A stretch of 46,413 nucleotides of DNA from positions 108,450 through 154,862 of the forward strand of contig JAHRFD010000013.1 in NCBI GenBank assembly GCA_020882975.1. The letters are read 5' to 3'. The notes below the pieces were generated by a model that saw only the letters and a program-made list of their open reading frames with translations, did no database searches and had not been told where the DNA came from. A program made the position numbers and the translations under genes. Origin of the DNA: Microcoleus sp. EPA2 (lineage in GTDB: Bacteria; Cyanobacteriota; Cyanobacteriia; Cyanobacteriales; Microcoleaceae). This document shows, in pieces, positions 31,044-40,741 of this stretch (positions within the stretch are counted from its first letter, which is position 1; every line of letters starts with the position of its first letter).

Positions 31044-31497
31044 GGAAAATAGTTGACAGTTGACAGTTGACCCTTCGACTCCGGTGGTCTAACCGCGTAG
31101 CCGAAGGGTGGAAGGACACGGCGCGCCGCAGTTGACGAATAACTAATAACCAATAACTAATAACTAATAACTAATGACTATATTCAGTATATTTACGCAC
31201 ATTAATCATAACTTTACAATTTTGGGATAGACAAAAGGTGAAGATTACCGAATTGATTTTGGCAAGCCTACCCATAATAGACGTAAAAATACTGATTACC
31301 AGTAATGATTTAGCCTGTTGTCGATCGATTGGGATCACAACAGCGCCACGACAGGTAACTCCTAATTGCTTTAAACAAGCTTTATAATATCCTTGATTTA
31401 CAAAATGAGTATCCCAGTTAACCGTAAGAGTTGACAGGAAAAGTTTATGCTTAAAAAATAGGCTTGCCTAAAAATCAGAGTGCATCTCACAGAAACT
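31044..31497. other. Repeat-bearing spacer upstream of the PAS kinase
   Basis: No gene is seen in about 450 bp. The left part holds three TTGACAG-type heptamers (31053-31073), a hairpin CCTTCG...CGAAGG (31072-31108), a GGCGCGCC palindrome near 31120 and the heptamer array at 31139-31180. The right part (31181-31497) is AT-rich and must contain the kinase promoter, which I cannot place. Confidence 0.5.
31139..31180. repeat. Heptamer array (ATAACTA type, 6 units)
   Basis: Six units in phase: ATAACTA, ATAACCA, ATAACTA, ATAACTA, ATAACTA, ATGACTA. ATAACTA is the reverse complement of TAGTTAT at the glgC stop. ATAACCA is a rotation of the complement of GGTTATT at devC, so the arrays form one family. 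Confidence 0.82.
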
Positions 31498-33855
31498 ATG
31501 TCACAGTCTAACCAATCAAGCTATTGCTCCTGTGCGAGGGCGCAAATGCCAGACACTACTACTAACTTGCAGCTCATAGTAGAGCAGCTAACAGCAGAAT
31601 TAAACAACACCCGCGAGCAACTTCAAGGGGAAATCGATCGCCTCAAAACAGCCAACGAGACTTGGCAAAGAGCGATAGGTGTTGCTCCGATTCTGCTATG
31701 GGCGACAGACAAAAACGGCAAATTAACGCTTGCCGAAGGCAAAGGACGAGAAAATTTGGGTTTTTCGCCAGAAGAACTCACCAGAACCTCGATTTTTGAA
31801 GTTTACAATCACCATCCAGATATCTATGAAAATATGACTTGGGTATTGGCGGGAAACTCGCGGTATTGGAATGCCCAACAGGGGGATTTAATATACGAAA
31901 TTCGATCGACACCTGTATACAATTCCCAAGGCGAAGTTGTCGGTGCTGTCGGTGTTTCTACGGAAATAGGGGATGGAGCGCGATCGCCATTGGCATTGCA
32001 AAAAGCAAATCAAGAATTACAACGCCAGCTTCAGCAGCAAACAAAAAACTTTCATGCAGCACTTTACGAAAGCGAAAAAAAGTACCGCAATCTCGTCCAA
32101 ACCTCCCAAGAATTAATTTGGTCCGTCGATATTCAAGGCTTGTTAACCTTTGTCAATGCCGCCGCGGAACGCATCTACGGTTATGAACCACCAGAAATGA
32201 TCGGGCGCAGTTTCACGGAATTTTTGCTTCCCGAACACAAACCCTTACAAATACAAATATTTGAACAACTTTTAGATAACACCAGCCTTCAGCCCCCAGC
32301 ACCTAACTATGCTTACGAAACAGTACATCTTCGCAAAGACGGCACTCCCGTTCACCTGCGGGTAAACAGCATCGTTAACCAAGCCGAAAACGGCACTATT
32401 TTAGGACTAACTGGTACGGCGACAGATATTAGCGATCGCAAGCGATCGGAAGAAGCTCTAGAAAAAACAACAGACCAACTTTGGGCAGTTTTAAATGCCG
32501 TACCGGGATTAATTTCTTGGATGGATTCAGATTTGCGGTATATAGGAGTCAACCAGCACTTAGCAACTTCATTCAAGCGTTCTCCTGAAAGCTTTGTTGG
32601 TGAAGAAATAGGGTTTCTCGAACGAGGATCTAACTTTGGACAACTACTGCGGCAATTTTTTGAAAGTTCAGATCGGGAAACATCCCAAGAAATAGAAATA
32701 GAAATTAACGGCTCCCTGCGCAACTATTTAATAGTCGCTCAAAAATATCATCAAGGAACCGCAGCAGTGTCTGTAGGAATCGACATTACCGATCGCAAAC
32801 GCGCCGAGGCTCAAAAAACCAAGTTAATTGCTTCCTTGCAAGAATCAGAACACAAATTTAGGAGCCTTTATGAAGCCACCAGCGACGCAGTAATGTTGCT
32901 AAATGAAGAGATATTTTTTGATTGCAACTTCGCTACCTTAAAAATGTTTGGCTGTAGCAAAAAAGAAGATTTCTCTGGTAAACATCCCAGGGATTTATCT
33001 CCACCATTTCAGCCTAACGGAGAAGATTCAAAGACTCTTTCCAAACAAAAAATAGCCACAGCCATGGCAACAGGAAGCTGTCGATTTGACTGGGTTCACA
33101 AACGACTAGACGGTTCAGAATTTCCCGCAGAAGTGCTGTTAAACAGCATGGAAATTAATGGAGAAAAATTCTTACAAGCAGTAGTGCGCGACATTACGGA
33201 CCGCAAGCGAGATGAAGAGCAAATCAAAGCTTCCCTCGCCGAAAAAGAAGTGCTACTCCAAGAAATTCATCACCGCGTCAAAAACAACCTGCAAGTTATT
33301 TCCAGTTTGCTAAAACTTCAGTCTCGCTATATTCAAGATAGCCACGTTACTGAAATGCTCAAAGAAAGCCAAAACCGTGTCAGATCAATGGCCCTGGTTC
33401 ACGAGCAATTGTATCAATCCAAAGACTTATCAAAGATTGACTTTGCTGATTATATCCACAACTTAGCCAAAAATTTATTCCAAGCCTATGAAATTAATGC
33501 CAAAGGAATTAAATTACAAACCAATATTGCACCATGTTTTTTGAATATTGACACCGCAGTTCCTTGCGGACTAATTATCAACGAATTCGTGACAAATTCG
33601 CTAAAGTATGCTTTCCCAGAGCCAAATCAAGGTACAATTCAAATAGACTTTAGTTTCGATGATGACAGGGTTTGTGTGCTAGTCGTTAGCGACAGCGGCA
33701 TTGGTTTACCCAAAGAATTAGACTATAAAAATTCTCGCACATTGGGCTTGCGTTTAGTAGTATCTTTGGTTAAGCAAATTCGGGGAAATATAGAACTTTT
33801 AAAAACTGCCGGGACAGTTTTTAAAATAACATTTTCACAACCACAAATCCACTAG
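31498..33855 (+). CDS. Multi-PAS sensor histidine kinase (HisKA_2/HWE-type)
   Basis: A soluble sensor kinase of about 785 residues. An N-terminal coiled coil (LQLIVEQLTAELNNTREQLQGEIDRLK) leads into four PAS-type units. They lie at about 60-145, 190-320 (KYRNLVQTSQELIWSVDIQGLLTFVNAAAERIYGYEPPEMIGRSF), 325-440 and 455-575. Several end with the PAC-like D-I-[ST]-D-R-K-R motif. The transmitter has EIHHRVKNNLQVISSLLKLQSRYIQD, the HisKA_2 phosphoacceptor block (His597/598 counted from a GTG at 31480). A compact HATPase follows (NEFVTNSLKYAFPE; SDSGIGLP; LGLRLV). There is no membrane segment. The ATG at 31498 is preferred to the GTG. The response regulator begins 13 bp after its stop. Confidence 0.9.
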   Translation: MSQSNQSSYCSCARAQMPDTTTNLQLIVEQLTAELNNTREQLQGEIDRLKTANETWQRAIGVAPILLWATDKNGKLTLAEGKGRENLGFSPEELTRTSIFEVYNHHPDIYENMTWVLAGNSRYWNAQQGDLIYEIRSTPVYNSQGEVVGAVGVSTEIGDGARSPLALQKANQELQRQLQQQTKNFHAALYESEKKYRNLVQTSQELIWSVDIQGLLTFVNAAAERIYGYEPPEMIGRSFTEFLLPEHKPLQIQIFEQLLDNTSLQPPAPNYAYETVHLRKDGTPVHLRVNSIVNQAENGTILGLTGTATDISDRKRSEEALEKTTDQLWAVLNAVPGLISWMDSDLRYIGVNQHLATSFKRSPESFVGEEIGFLERGSNFGQLLRQFFESSDRETSQEIEIEINGSLRNYLIVAQKYHQGTAAVSVGIDITDRKRAEAQKTKLIASLQESEHKFRSLYEATSDAVMLLNEEIFFDCNFATLKMFGCSKKEDFSGKHPRDLSPPFQPNGEDSKTLSKQKIATAMATGSCRFDWVHKRLDGSEFPAEVLLNSMEINGEKFLQAVVRDITDRKRDEEQIKASLAEKEVLLQEIHHRVKNNLQVISSLLKLQSRYIQDSHVTEMLKESQNRVRSMALVHEQLYQSKDLSKIDFADYIHNLAKNLFQAYEINAKGIKLQTNIAPCFLNIDTAVPCGLIINEFVTNSLKYAFPEPNQGTIQIDFSFDDDRVCVLVVSDSGIGLPKELDYKNSRTLGLRLVVSLVKQIRGNIELLKTAGTVFKITFSQPQIH

Positions 33856-33868
33856 GAGAGCCAACCTC

Positions 33869-35533
33869 ATGTCAAATAATAAAATACTGATAGTCGAAGA
33901 TGAAAGCATCATTGCTGAAGATCTTTTCGACAGTTTAACAAGTCTGGGATATCAAGTAACTGCGATTGTTTATTCTGGGGAAGAAGCGATTATAGCCGCA
34001 TCAGAAGTGCGACCAGATTTAGTGTTAATGGATGTGAATTTACAAGGAAAAATAGACGGGATAACCGCGGCAGAAAAAATTAGGTCTCGCTTCCAAATCC
34101 CAGTGATTTACCTCACAGCTTATGCCGATGAAAATACTTTGCGACGAGTCAATTCTACTAAACCTTTTGGTTACATCGTCAAACCATTTGAAGAAAAAAA
34201 CTTGCACACAACTATTCAAATAGCCCTCCACCGACATCACTATGATAGCTTGACAAATCTACCAAATCGTTCCTTGCTTCAAGAGAAGCTAAGTCAGCTA
34301 TTAAAGGAAAAAACAGAATTGTCAGAATTCATTCCGGTGGTGACTCTCAGCTTAGATAGAATTAACCGGATTAATAGTACCTTGGGACACCATATTGGTG
34401 ATTTAGTAATTTGCAGTATTGCTCAGCGGCTGAATAACTGTACAAACAAAATTAATCTGGCGGCTCGTTTGGAAGCAGCCGAATTTGCGTTGGTTCTCGA
34501 ACCTGTTAAAGATAAACAGGATGCGGCCAAGATTGTTCAAAGCATTTTGGAAATTGTCGCCCAAGCCATCATGGTAGAAAGCAGCGAAGTTTACGTCACG
34601 GCTAGTATGGGTATTTCTTTGTATCCCGCCGATGGTAGGGATGCAGATAATTTGCTAAAAAATGCTTATACAGCTATGTACTATGCTCAGGAAAAAGGTG
34701 GAAATAATTATCAATTTCATGCCCGAAATATTGCAGCTCATTCTATTAATAAACTAGCTCAAGAAATTAGTCTTCGTAATGCTTTAAAACGGTCTGAGTT
34801 TGAAGTTTACTATGAGCCGAAAGTAGAAATAAAGAGTGGAAAAATAGTAGGTGCAGAAGCTTTAGTGCGTTGGAACCATCCAGAAATGGGACGGGTTTCC
34901 CCTGGAGAATTCATTCCCATGGCGGAAGAAATGGGCTTGATTGCGCCTTTGGGGGAATGGGTATTAGAGACGGCTTGTAGGCAAACTCAAGCTTGGCAAG
35001 CCCAGGGTTTGGGTCCGCTAAGAGTAGCAGTCAACGTGTCAGCCCGCCAATTCGATCAAAAAAATCTGACGCAAAGAGTCAGTCAAATATTAACAAAAAC
35101 TGGTCTCGACCCTAAATATCTGGAATTAGAATTGACGGAAAGTCTGGTGTTGCAAGATGAAACGGCAGTAGCCCAAGCTTTTAGTGTGTGGAAAAAAATG
35201 GGAATTAGGGTGGCAATTGACGATTTTGGGACGGGATATGCCTCCTTAAGTTATTCCAAGCGGTTTCCCTTTGATGTGATGAAAATAGATAAGAGTTTTA
35301 TTCGGAATATTACAGAGGATCGTCAGAATGCAGCGATTACGATCGCGATTATTCAAATGGCACACTCGATGAATATGAAGGTGGTGGCTGAGGGGGTAGA
35401 AAATGAACAGGAACTGGCTTTTTTGTGTACTCACGATTGTGACGAAATTCAGGGCTATTTTTTCAGCAAGGCTTTGCCCCAGGATGAGTTTGAAGCGCTG
35501 TTGAAAAGCGGTAAACACTGGCATTTAAAATAA
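33869..35533 (+). CDS. Response regulator with degenerate GGDEF and intact EAL domains
   Basis: A 554-residue partner of the upstream kinase. The receiver (1-120) has phosphoacceptor Asp55 (LVLMDVNL) and Lys in VKPF. A GGDEF-like domain (about 125-290) has EAAEF (202-206) where GGDEF is expected, so cyclase activity should be lost. The EAL domain (about 305-550) is complete: E330 in GAEALVRWNHP, VNVSARQF, LELELTES, IDDFGTGYASL, MKIDKSFI, VAEGVEN and EIQGYFFSKALP. The likely output is phosphorylation-controlled hydrolysis of cyclic di-GMP, with the GGDEF remnant as a possible GTP-binding regulatory module. The 13-bp spacing implies one operon. Confidence 0.92.
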   Translation: MSNNKILIVEDESIIAEDLFDSLTSLGYQVTAIVYSGEEAIIAASEVRPDLVLMDVNLQGKIDGITAAEKIRSRFQIPVIYLTAYADENTLRRVNSTKPFGYIVKPFEEKNLHTTIQIALHRHHYDSLTNLPNRSLLQEKLSQLLKEKTELSEFIPVVTLSLDRINRINSTLGHHIGDLVICSIAQRLNNCTNKINLAARLEAAEFALVLEPVKDKQDAAKIVQSILEIVAQAIMVESSEVYVTASMGISLYPADGRDADNLLKNAYTAMYYAQEKGGNNYQFHARNIAAHSINKLAQEISLRNALKRSEFEVYYEPKVEIKSGKIVGAEALVRWNHPEMGRVSPGEFIPMAEEMGLIAPLGEWVLETACRQTQAWQAQGLGPLRVAVNVSARQFDQKNLTQRVSQILTKTGLDPKYLELELTESLVLQDETAVAQAFSVWKKMGIRVAIDDFGTGYASLSYSKRFPFDVMKIDKSFIRNITEDRQNAAITIAIIQMAHSMNMKVVAEGVENEQELAFLCTHDCDEIQGYFFSKALPQDEFEALLKSGKHWHLK

Positions 35534-35547
35534 ATTCAAAAAAATCC

Positions 35548-36822
35548 CTAAAATTGCTCGGCTAACCAATTTCCCAACCACAGTCCACAACCAGAAGTAG
35601 CCACTAACAGAATAGAGGTGTAAAACCCATTCCCAGAGACGATCGACCTTTCGGCGGCCACCATCCTCGCCACAACTCCAGCAATAATCCCGATCGCCAC
35701 CCAAGCCCCATAGACAGCCTTAGAACCCGCCATTACCAAAGCTAAACCCAGATTCTCGGCACCAGTCAACGCCACCGCACCCGCGATCGCCCCAACTCCC
35801 AAGCCAATTAAACCTACAAGCCCCCTAGGGCTGTCAGAATTAACAGATACTTCCCCCATCAGCCCACACAGCAAGCCCACAACCCCCCAACAGATACCCC
35901 CCGCCATCGTCCTGATCCAATCCCCAGAAGCAGTTCCAGCCATCAATCCCGTCACTGTCGCGACTCCCGCCACAGCCAACACACCAGCCACAGCCCTAGA
36001 CTCAGCCTCAGAAGTGGCGATCGCCCCCAAGCCAGCCCCAACCAGAGCCCAAACCATCCCTGTGATTGCGCCTCCCGCCTGAAAACCTGCGATCGACCCC
36101 CCCACCGCCCCAGCTAAAACAAAAGCCGCCAACCAAACTCTCGCTGTTACTGAACCCTCCGCCACCAAAATCACCGCCCACAGCCCATCAGCACCACAGA
36201 TTAAAGTCCACATCCATAGCGGGACGGCAGATTTCGTCAAAATCCAGCTAGTCAAAGCATAACTGGCAAAGGCGATCGCCAGCGGCCACCAAGGAAAGCC
36301 AGAATATTTGGGAGATTGTCGCCTGGGAGTAACAAAGTTTCGCGGTTTTGAATATGGAATCGAAAATTGTTGTTTCCGGTTCGAGATAGCCTGGGCATGG
36401 CTGGGAGTGTAGAGATTGCCACGCCGCCCTGAAAACCGTTGAGGGTTTTCAGCTTTAAATCCTTTTTGTCTTTTTGAGGTAGCTTTTGGAGAATTTTGAC
36501 TTTTTTTGAGATTTGCCCTAGTTTTTGGCTTAATAAAGCCCCTTCTGTTGAGTTTTTCACGTACAGGTCCAGGAGTTGCTGCTGTCTCAAACGCAGGTTC
36601 GATCGCTTTTAATTCCGGCTGACTCAGAAACGACACCAATTGCTCGTAAGCTTGATTAATCTCTGCTAATCTTTGTTGAGCTTTTTGTTGCAGCCGATCG
36701 TTGTGGGCAAAGCGATCGGGATGCCACACAAAGGCCAAATCTCTGTAAGCTTGCTTAACTTGTTCTAAGGAAGCTCCAGGCTCAATTTCTAGGATTGCAT
36801 AGTATTGGTCAATGTCAGCCAT
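35548..36822 (-). CDS. J-domain protein with C-terminal Gly/Ala-rich membrane region
   Basis: About 424 residues. The J domain is at the N-terminus (MADIDQYYAILEIEPGASLEQVKQAYRDLAFVWHPDRFAHNDRLQQKAQQRLAEINQAYEQL), with the HPD tripeptide intact. A basic, Ser/Lys/Arg-rich linker (about residues 95-185) follows. At least six hydrophobic Gly/Ala-rich segments then fill residues 185-424 (PWWPLAIAFASYALTSWILTKSAVPLW; GAVGGSIAGFQAGGAITGMVWALVGAGLGAI; GVLAVAGVATVTGLMAGTA and others). It is likely an integral membrane co-chaperone that recruits DnaK to a membrane. Start uncertain: a GTG at 36867 would add 15 residues. It diverges from polA; its 3' end faces the c-di-GMP regulator. Confidence 0.82.
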   Translation of the reverse strand: MADIDQYYAILEIEPGASLEQVKQAYRDLAFVWHPDRFAHNDRLQQKAQQRLAEINQAYEQLVSFLSQPELKAIEPAFETAATPGPVREKLNRRGFIKPKTRANLKKSQNSPKATSKRQKGFKAENPQRFSGRRGNLYTPSHAQAISNRKQQFSIPYSKPRNFVTPRRQSPKYSGFPWWPLAIAFASYALTSWILTKSAVPLWMWTLICGADGLWAVILVAEGSVTARVWLAAFVLAGAVGGSIAGFQAGGAITGMVWALVGAGLGAIATSEAESRAVAGVLAVAGVATVTGLMAGTASGDWIRTMAGGICWGVVGLLCGLMGEVSVNSDSPRGLVGLIGLGVGAIAGAVALTGAENLGLALVMAGSKAVYGAWVAIGIIAGVVARMVAAERSIVSGNGFYTSILLVATSGCGLWLGNWLAEQF

Positions 36823-37002
36823 AAACTTCGATCTGGAAAAAGTGCGATCGTACTTCATATCTTCCACTATTCTCAGGCAAGCTGCACAGCCAATAAATTT
36901 CAGATTGGGGATGTGGAACTTGAGAATTACTGAGTCGGAATAAATCGATTCATCCTTGAGGAACGATGAGGCGACAACTCGCTACAATGAGAAAATACTT
37001 TC

Positions 37003-40000
37003 GTGCGATCGCCCTCAGTGCCAGTGTCCGCCAATCAAACACCCACCTTCATCCTAGTTGACGGCCACTCTTTGGCCTTTCGCTCCTACTTCGCCTTTGC
37101 CAAAAGTCGAGATGGAGGTTTGCGAACTAGCACCGGCATTCCCACCAGCGTCTGTTTCGGCTTTCTTAAGTCTCTGTTGGAAGTCATGGCGGCGATCGCA
37201 CCAGAATACATGGCGATCGCCTTTGACACCGCCACACCCACCTTTCGCCACGAAGCCGACGAAACCTACAAAGCCGGCCGCGCCGAAACCCCAGAAGATT
37301 TTATCCCCGATTTGCAAAACCTCCAAGAACTCCTGGGCTATTTAAACTTACCAGCGATCACCGCTCCGGGCTACGAAGCCGACGATGTTTTAGGAACTTT
37401 GGCCAACAAAGCCAGCACCTCCGGTTATGAGGTCAAAATCCTCACGGGCGATCGAGATTTATTTCAATTAGTAGACACCGCTAAAAAAATCAGTGTTTTA
37501 TACTTAAGCACAGATGAATTAAGGCGATCGGGAAAAGGCAAATCCCAAGAATACGGTCCCGAACAAGTCCAAGAAAAACTCGGCATATTGCCCCAACAAG
37601 TAATAGATTACAAAGCCCTCTGCGGCGACAAATCCGACAACATTCCCGGAGTCAAAGGCATTGGCGACAAAACCGCCATCCAACTCCTAACTACTTACAA
37701 CTCCCTGGACGGAATTTATGCAGCGATAGACGAAATCAAAGGAGCCACCAAGAAAAAATTAGAAGAAGGAAAAGCAGCAGCCTATCATTCTCAGCACATG
37801 GCAACCATCGTCCAAGACGTTCCCTTAGAAGTAGAACTAGAAAATTGCCAGCTCAAAGGTTTTGATGAAGCAGCATTGATACCGATGCTAGAAAAATTAG
37901 AATTTAAGACATTTTTAAGCAAAGTCAAACAAATTCAACAACGTTTCGGCGGTGTAGAAGAGAAAGCAGAACCAATCAGCAATAACCAAGAAGCAGTCTC
38001 CTCCAACAGTGGAACAGAAAACTTACCTGTTACTATAAATACCAATGACAGTGCCACAGAAAACTTACCTGTAGCTCTTGAAAATTCAGAAGACCTCTGG
38101 TTTTGGAGTTATGCTGATACAACAACAGCCCAGGAAGCAAACAAATTACCAATCAAACCCCGGATAATTCAAAACATAGAACAGTTAAATGAATTAGTCA
38201 AACTGCTGGAAACCCGCACAGACAAAACAACACCAGTGGCCTGGGATACCGAAACCACCGCCTTAGAACCACGAGACGCCGAATTAGTTGGAATTGGCTG
38301 TTGTTGGGGAACCGGCGAACAAGATTTAGCCTATATCCCAACCGGACATAAAACAGGCCAAAACTTAGATAAAACCACAGTTTTAAATACTTTGCGTCCG
38401 ATTTTAGAAAGCGAAAATTATCCCAAAGCGCTGCAAAATGCTAAATTCGATCGCCTCATCTTCCGCTGTCAGGGAATTAAACTAACAGGAGTCATCTTCG
38501 ACACCATGCTAGCCAGTTATGTACTCAATCCCGAAACCAGCCACAGCCTCAGCGAATTATCCAGGAAATACTTAGGCATTGTCGCCAAAAGCTACAAAGA
38601 ATTAGTACCGAAACACAAAACAATTGCTGACATCAGCATTCCCGAAGTAGCAGACTACTGCGGCATGGATGTGTACACCACATTTCAATTAGTAGATAAA
38701 CTGAGAGCAGAATTAGATGAAGCCGATCGCGATGCGCCATCTAAAAAATCTTTACATCGATTACTGCTCGATGTCGAACAGCCCCTAGAACCAATTTTAG
38801 CCGAAATGGAACTTCGTGGCATTCGCATTAATTCAGCCTATCTGCAAGAACTCTCACAACAACTAGAACAGAGATTAGCCCAACTCGAAGAAAACACCTA
38901 TGAAGCAGCGGGGAGAAAGTTCAATTTAGCTTCCCCAAAACAACTAAGCGAAATCTTATTAGAAAAAATCCCAGAAGAGTTTCAAAAAAAATCTCGCAAA
39001 ACCAAAACAGGATACTCCACCGATGCCGCTGTTTTGGATAAACTCCAAGGAGACCACCCGATTGTAGATGATTTATTAGAACACCGAACATTATCCAAAT
39101 TGAAATCTACCTATGTGGATGCTTTGCCCCAGTTAGTGCGTGCAGATACCGGGCGAGTGCATACAGATTTTAACCAGACTGCTACCGGGACGGGCAGGCT
39201 TTCTTCTTCCAATCCAAATTTACAGAATATTCCCATCCGTACCGAATTTTCGCGACAAATTCGCAAGGCTTTTTTACCAGAATCAGGTTGGCTGATGGTG
39301 TCGGCTGACTATTCTCAAATTGAACTGCGAATTTTAGCTCATTTGAGTCAAGAACCTGTGTTAATTGAAGCTTATCAAAATAACAGAGATGTGCATACAG
39401 TCACGGCTCAATTATTATTTGAAAAAGCAGAAGTTACGCCGGATGAAAGACGGTTTGGCAAAACGATTAATTTTGGGGTAATTTATGGGATGGGGGCGAT
39501 TAAGTTTGGCAAATCTATGGGCAAAAGCGCCGCCGATGGTAAAAAGTTTATTGAACGATTTAACCAGCGTTATAGTCAAGTATTTGAATATTTGGAGAAA
39601 GTCAAAAAAGAGGCGATCGCCCTTGGCTATGTTTCCACCATACTCGGCCGCCGCCGTTACTTAAACTTCGATCGCCTCAGCGACTTAAAAGGCACTAACC
39701 CCGAAGACATCCACCCCGATAGACTTAAATCTCTCAGCCGAGATGACGCCCAATCTTTGCGGGCGGCAGCCAACGCTCCCATCCAAGGCTCCAGTGCTGA
39801 TATCATTAAACTTGCCATGATAGAAGTCAACCAAGTTTTGCAAAACTATCAGGCGCGATTGCTGCTGCAAGTTCACGACGAATTAATCTTTGAAGTACCT
39901 CCCCAGGAATGGGAAGAATTGCAGCCAAAAATCAAAGATGCTATGGAAAATGCCCTACCTTTGAGTGTACCATTGATAGTTGACATCCACGCGGGTCAAA

Positions 40001-40020
40001 ATTGGATGGAAACTAAATAA
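37003..40020 (+). CDS. polA: DNA polymerase I
   Basis: A 1005-residue family A polymerase for gap filling and Okazaki-fragment processing. The 5'-3' exonuclease (about 10-310) contains VDGHSLAFRSYFAF, EADDVLGTLA, TGDRDLFQLV and GDKSDNIPGVKGIGDKTA. The 3'-5' exonuclease keeps its acidic residues (AWDTETTALEPRD, NAKFDRLIF, YCGMDVYTTFQL), so proofreading should work. The polymerase domain has motif A SADYSQIELRILAHLS, motif B RRFGKTINFGVIYGM and motif C LLQVHDELIFE. A low-complexity linker near residues 320-360 joins the first two modules and is longer than in E. coli. Translation starts at a GTG. A thermonuclease-like lipoprotein gene follows after 12 bp. Confidence 0.96.
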   Translation: MRSPSVPVSANQTPTFILVDGHSLAFRSYFAFAKSRDGGLRTSTGIPTSVCFGFLKSLLEVMAAIAPEYMAIAFDTATPTFRHEADETYKAGRAETPEDFIPDLQNLQELLGYLNLPAITAPGYEADDVLGTLANKASTSGYEVKILTGDRDLFQLVDTAKKISVLYLSTDELRRSGKGKSQEYGPEQVQEKLGILPQQVIDYKALCGDKSDNIPGVKGIGDKTAIQLLTTYNSLDGIYAAIDEIKGATKKKLEEGKAAAYHSQHMATIVQDVPLEVELENCQLKGFDEAALIPMLEKLEFKTFLSKVKQIQQRFGGVEEKAEPISNNQEAVSSNSGTENLPVTINTNDSATENLPVALENSEDLWFWSYADTTTAQEANKLPIKPRIIQNIEQLNELVKLLETRTDKTTPVAWDTETTALEPRDAELVGIGCCWGTGEQDLAYIPTGHKTGQNLDKTTVLNTLRPILESENYPKALQNAKFDRLIFRCQGIKLTGVIFDTMLASYVLNPETSHSLSELSRKYLGIVAKSYKELVPKHKTIADISIPEVADYCGMDVYTTFQLVDKLRAELDEADRDAPSKKSLHRLLLDVEQPLEPILAEMELRGIRINSAYLQELSQQLEQRLAQLEENTYEAAGRKFNLASPKQLSEILLEKIPEEFQKKSRKTKTGYSTDAAVLDKLQGDHPIVDDLLEHRTLSKLKSTYVDALPQLVRADTGRVHTDFNQTATGTGRLSSSNPNLQNIPIRTEFSRQIRKAFLPESGWLMVSADYSQIELRILAHLSQEPVLIEAYQNNRDVHTVTAQLLFEKAEVTPDERRFGKTINFGVIYGMGAIKFGKSMGKSAADGKKFIERFNQRYSQVFEYLEKVKKEAIALGYVSTILGRRRYLNFDRLSDLKGTNPEDIHPDRLKSLSRDDAQSLRAAANAPIQGSSADIIKLAMIEVNQVLQNYQARLLLQVHDELIFEVPPQEWEELQPKIKDAMENALPLSVPLIVDIHAGQNWMETK

Positions 40021-40032
40021 AAACCGAGAACT

Positions 40033-40599
40033 ATGAATCAAAGAAAAATGACTATTTTCCGAGTAATGACAAGATTGATGACCTTAAGTATGGTATTGTT
40101 ACTATTCGGATGTCCCCAAAAAATAGCAGCAAATAACTATGCTGTCAAACGAGTGAGCGATGGCGATACCCTTGTCGCCAGTGACAGCACTGGCAAAGAT
40201 ATCAAAGTGCGTTTTGCCTGTGTAGATGCACCGGAAGTTCCCCACACAAATGCTGAAAAGAATAGCAAAGCAGCAGCCCAAAAAAATCAATTTAAATGGG
40301 GAAATTTAGCGCAACAAAGAACACAGCAGCTAGTGAAACAAGGAGGCGATCGAGTGGTTTTGACTGTCACCGATACCGATCGCTACGGACGCCAAATCAG
40401 CGAAGTTCGCTTACCAAACGGCACATTTGTGCAAGAAGTTTTGACTAGCGAAGGACTAGCAATGGTTTATCGTCCTTACTTAAAAAACTGTCCCAGCGCC
40501 AGTATTCTGGAACAAGCCGAAGCAGCAGCTAAGAAAAATCGCCGCGGCGTTTGGGGAGATTCCAAGTTTGTGCCAGCTTGGGATTTTCGTAAGAAATGA
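40033..40599 (+). CDS. Thermonuclease-like (SNase) lipoprotein
   Basis: A 188-residue staphylococcal-nuclease-fold protein. The N-terminal export signal ends in a lipobox (MTLSMVLLLFGC, Cys near residue 26), so it is probably lipid-anchored at the outer face of the plasma membrane or exported. The SNase core has AVKRVSDGDTLVA, KVRFACVDAPEVPH, DRVVLTVTDTDRYGRQISEVRLPNGTFVQEVLTSEGLAMVYRPY and EAAAKKNRRGVWG. These include the usual Asp, Arg and Glu-type catalytic positions. It would cut DNA or RNA with calcium. It begins 12 bp after polA, yet acts outside the cytoplasm. Heptamers follow its stop. Confidence 0.88.
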   Translation: MNQRKMTIFRVMTRLMTLSMVLLLFGCPQKIAANNYAVKRVSDGDTLVASDSTGKDIKVRFACVDAPEVPHTNAEKNSKAAAQKNQFKWGNLAQQRTQQLVKQGGDRVVLTVTDTDRYGRQISEVRLPNGTFVQEVLTSEGLAMVYRPYLKNCPSASILEQAEAAAKKNRRGVWGDSKFVPAWDFRKK

Positions 40600-40602
40600 T
40601 TG

Positions 40603-40637
40603 AGTCATTAGTCAAATCCCCAATTCCCAATTCCCTG
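40603..40637. repeat. Degenerate heptamers after the thermonuclease gene
   Basis: Five units in phase (AGTCATT, AGTCAAA, TCCCCAA, TTCCCAA, TTCCCTG) begin three bases after the stop codon. The units belong to the same heptamer family as those at 5105 and 26945. Confidence 0.55.
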
Positions 40638-40678
40638 TTTGGCCAATTCCCAACAAATGTGATAGGCTCCAGATAACT

Positions 40679-40708
40679 CAATAGATTGCTGACAAAAGCA
40701 GTCTATTG
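40679..40708. promoter_or_regulatory. Stem-loop in the leader of the secreted protein gene
   Basis: CAATAGA-T-TGCT pairs with AGCA-G-TCTATTG around the loop GACAAA, giving a 12-bp stem with one T-G wobble. It lies 33 bp before the start of the next gene. It could be a leader hairpin or an operator; no T run follows. Confidence 0.5.
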
Positions 40709-40741
40709 CAATCACCCACAAATTAGCTTTAGGGGACATCA

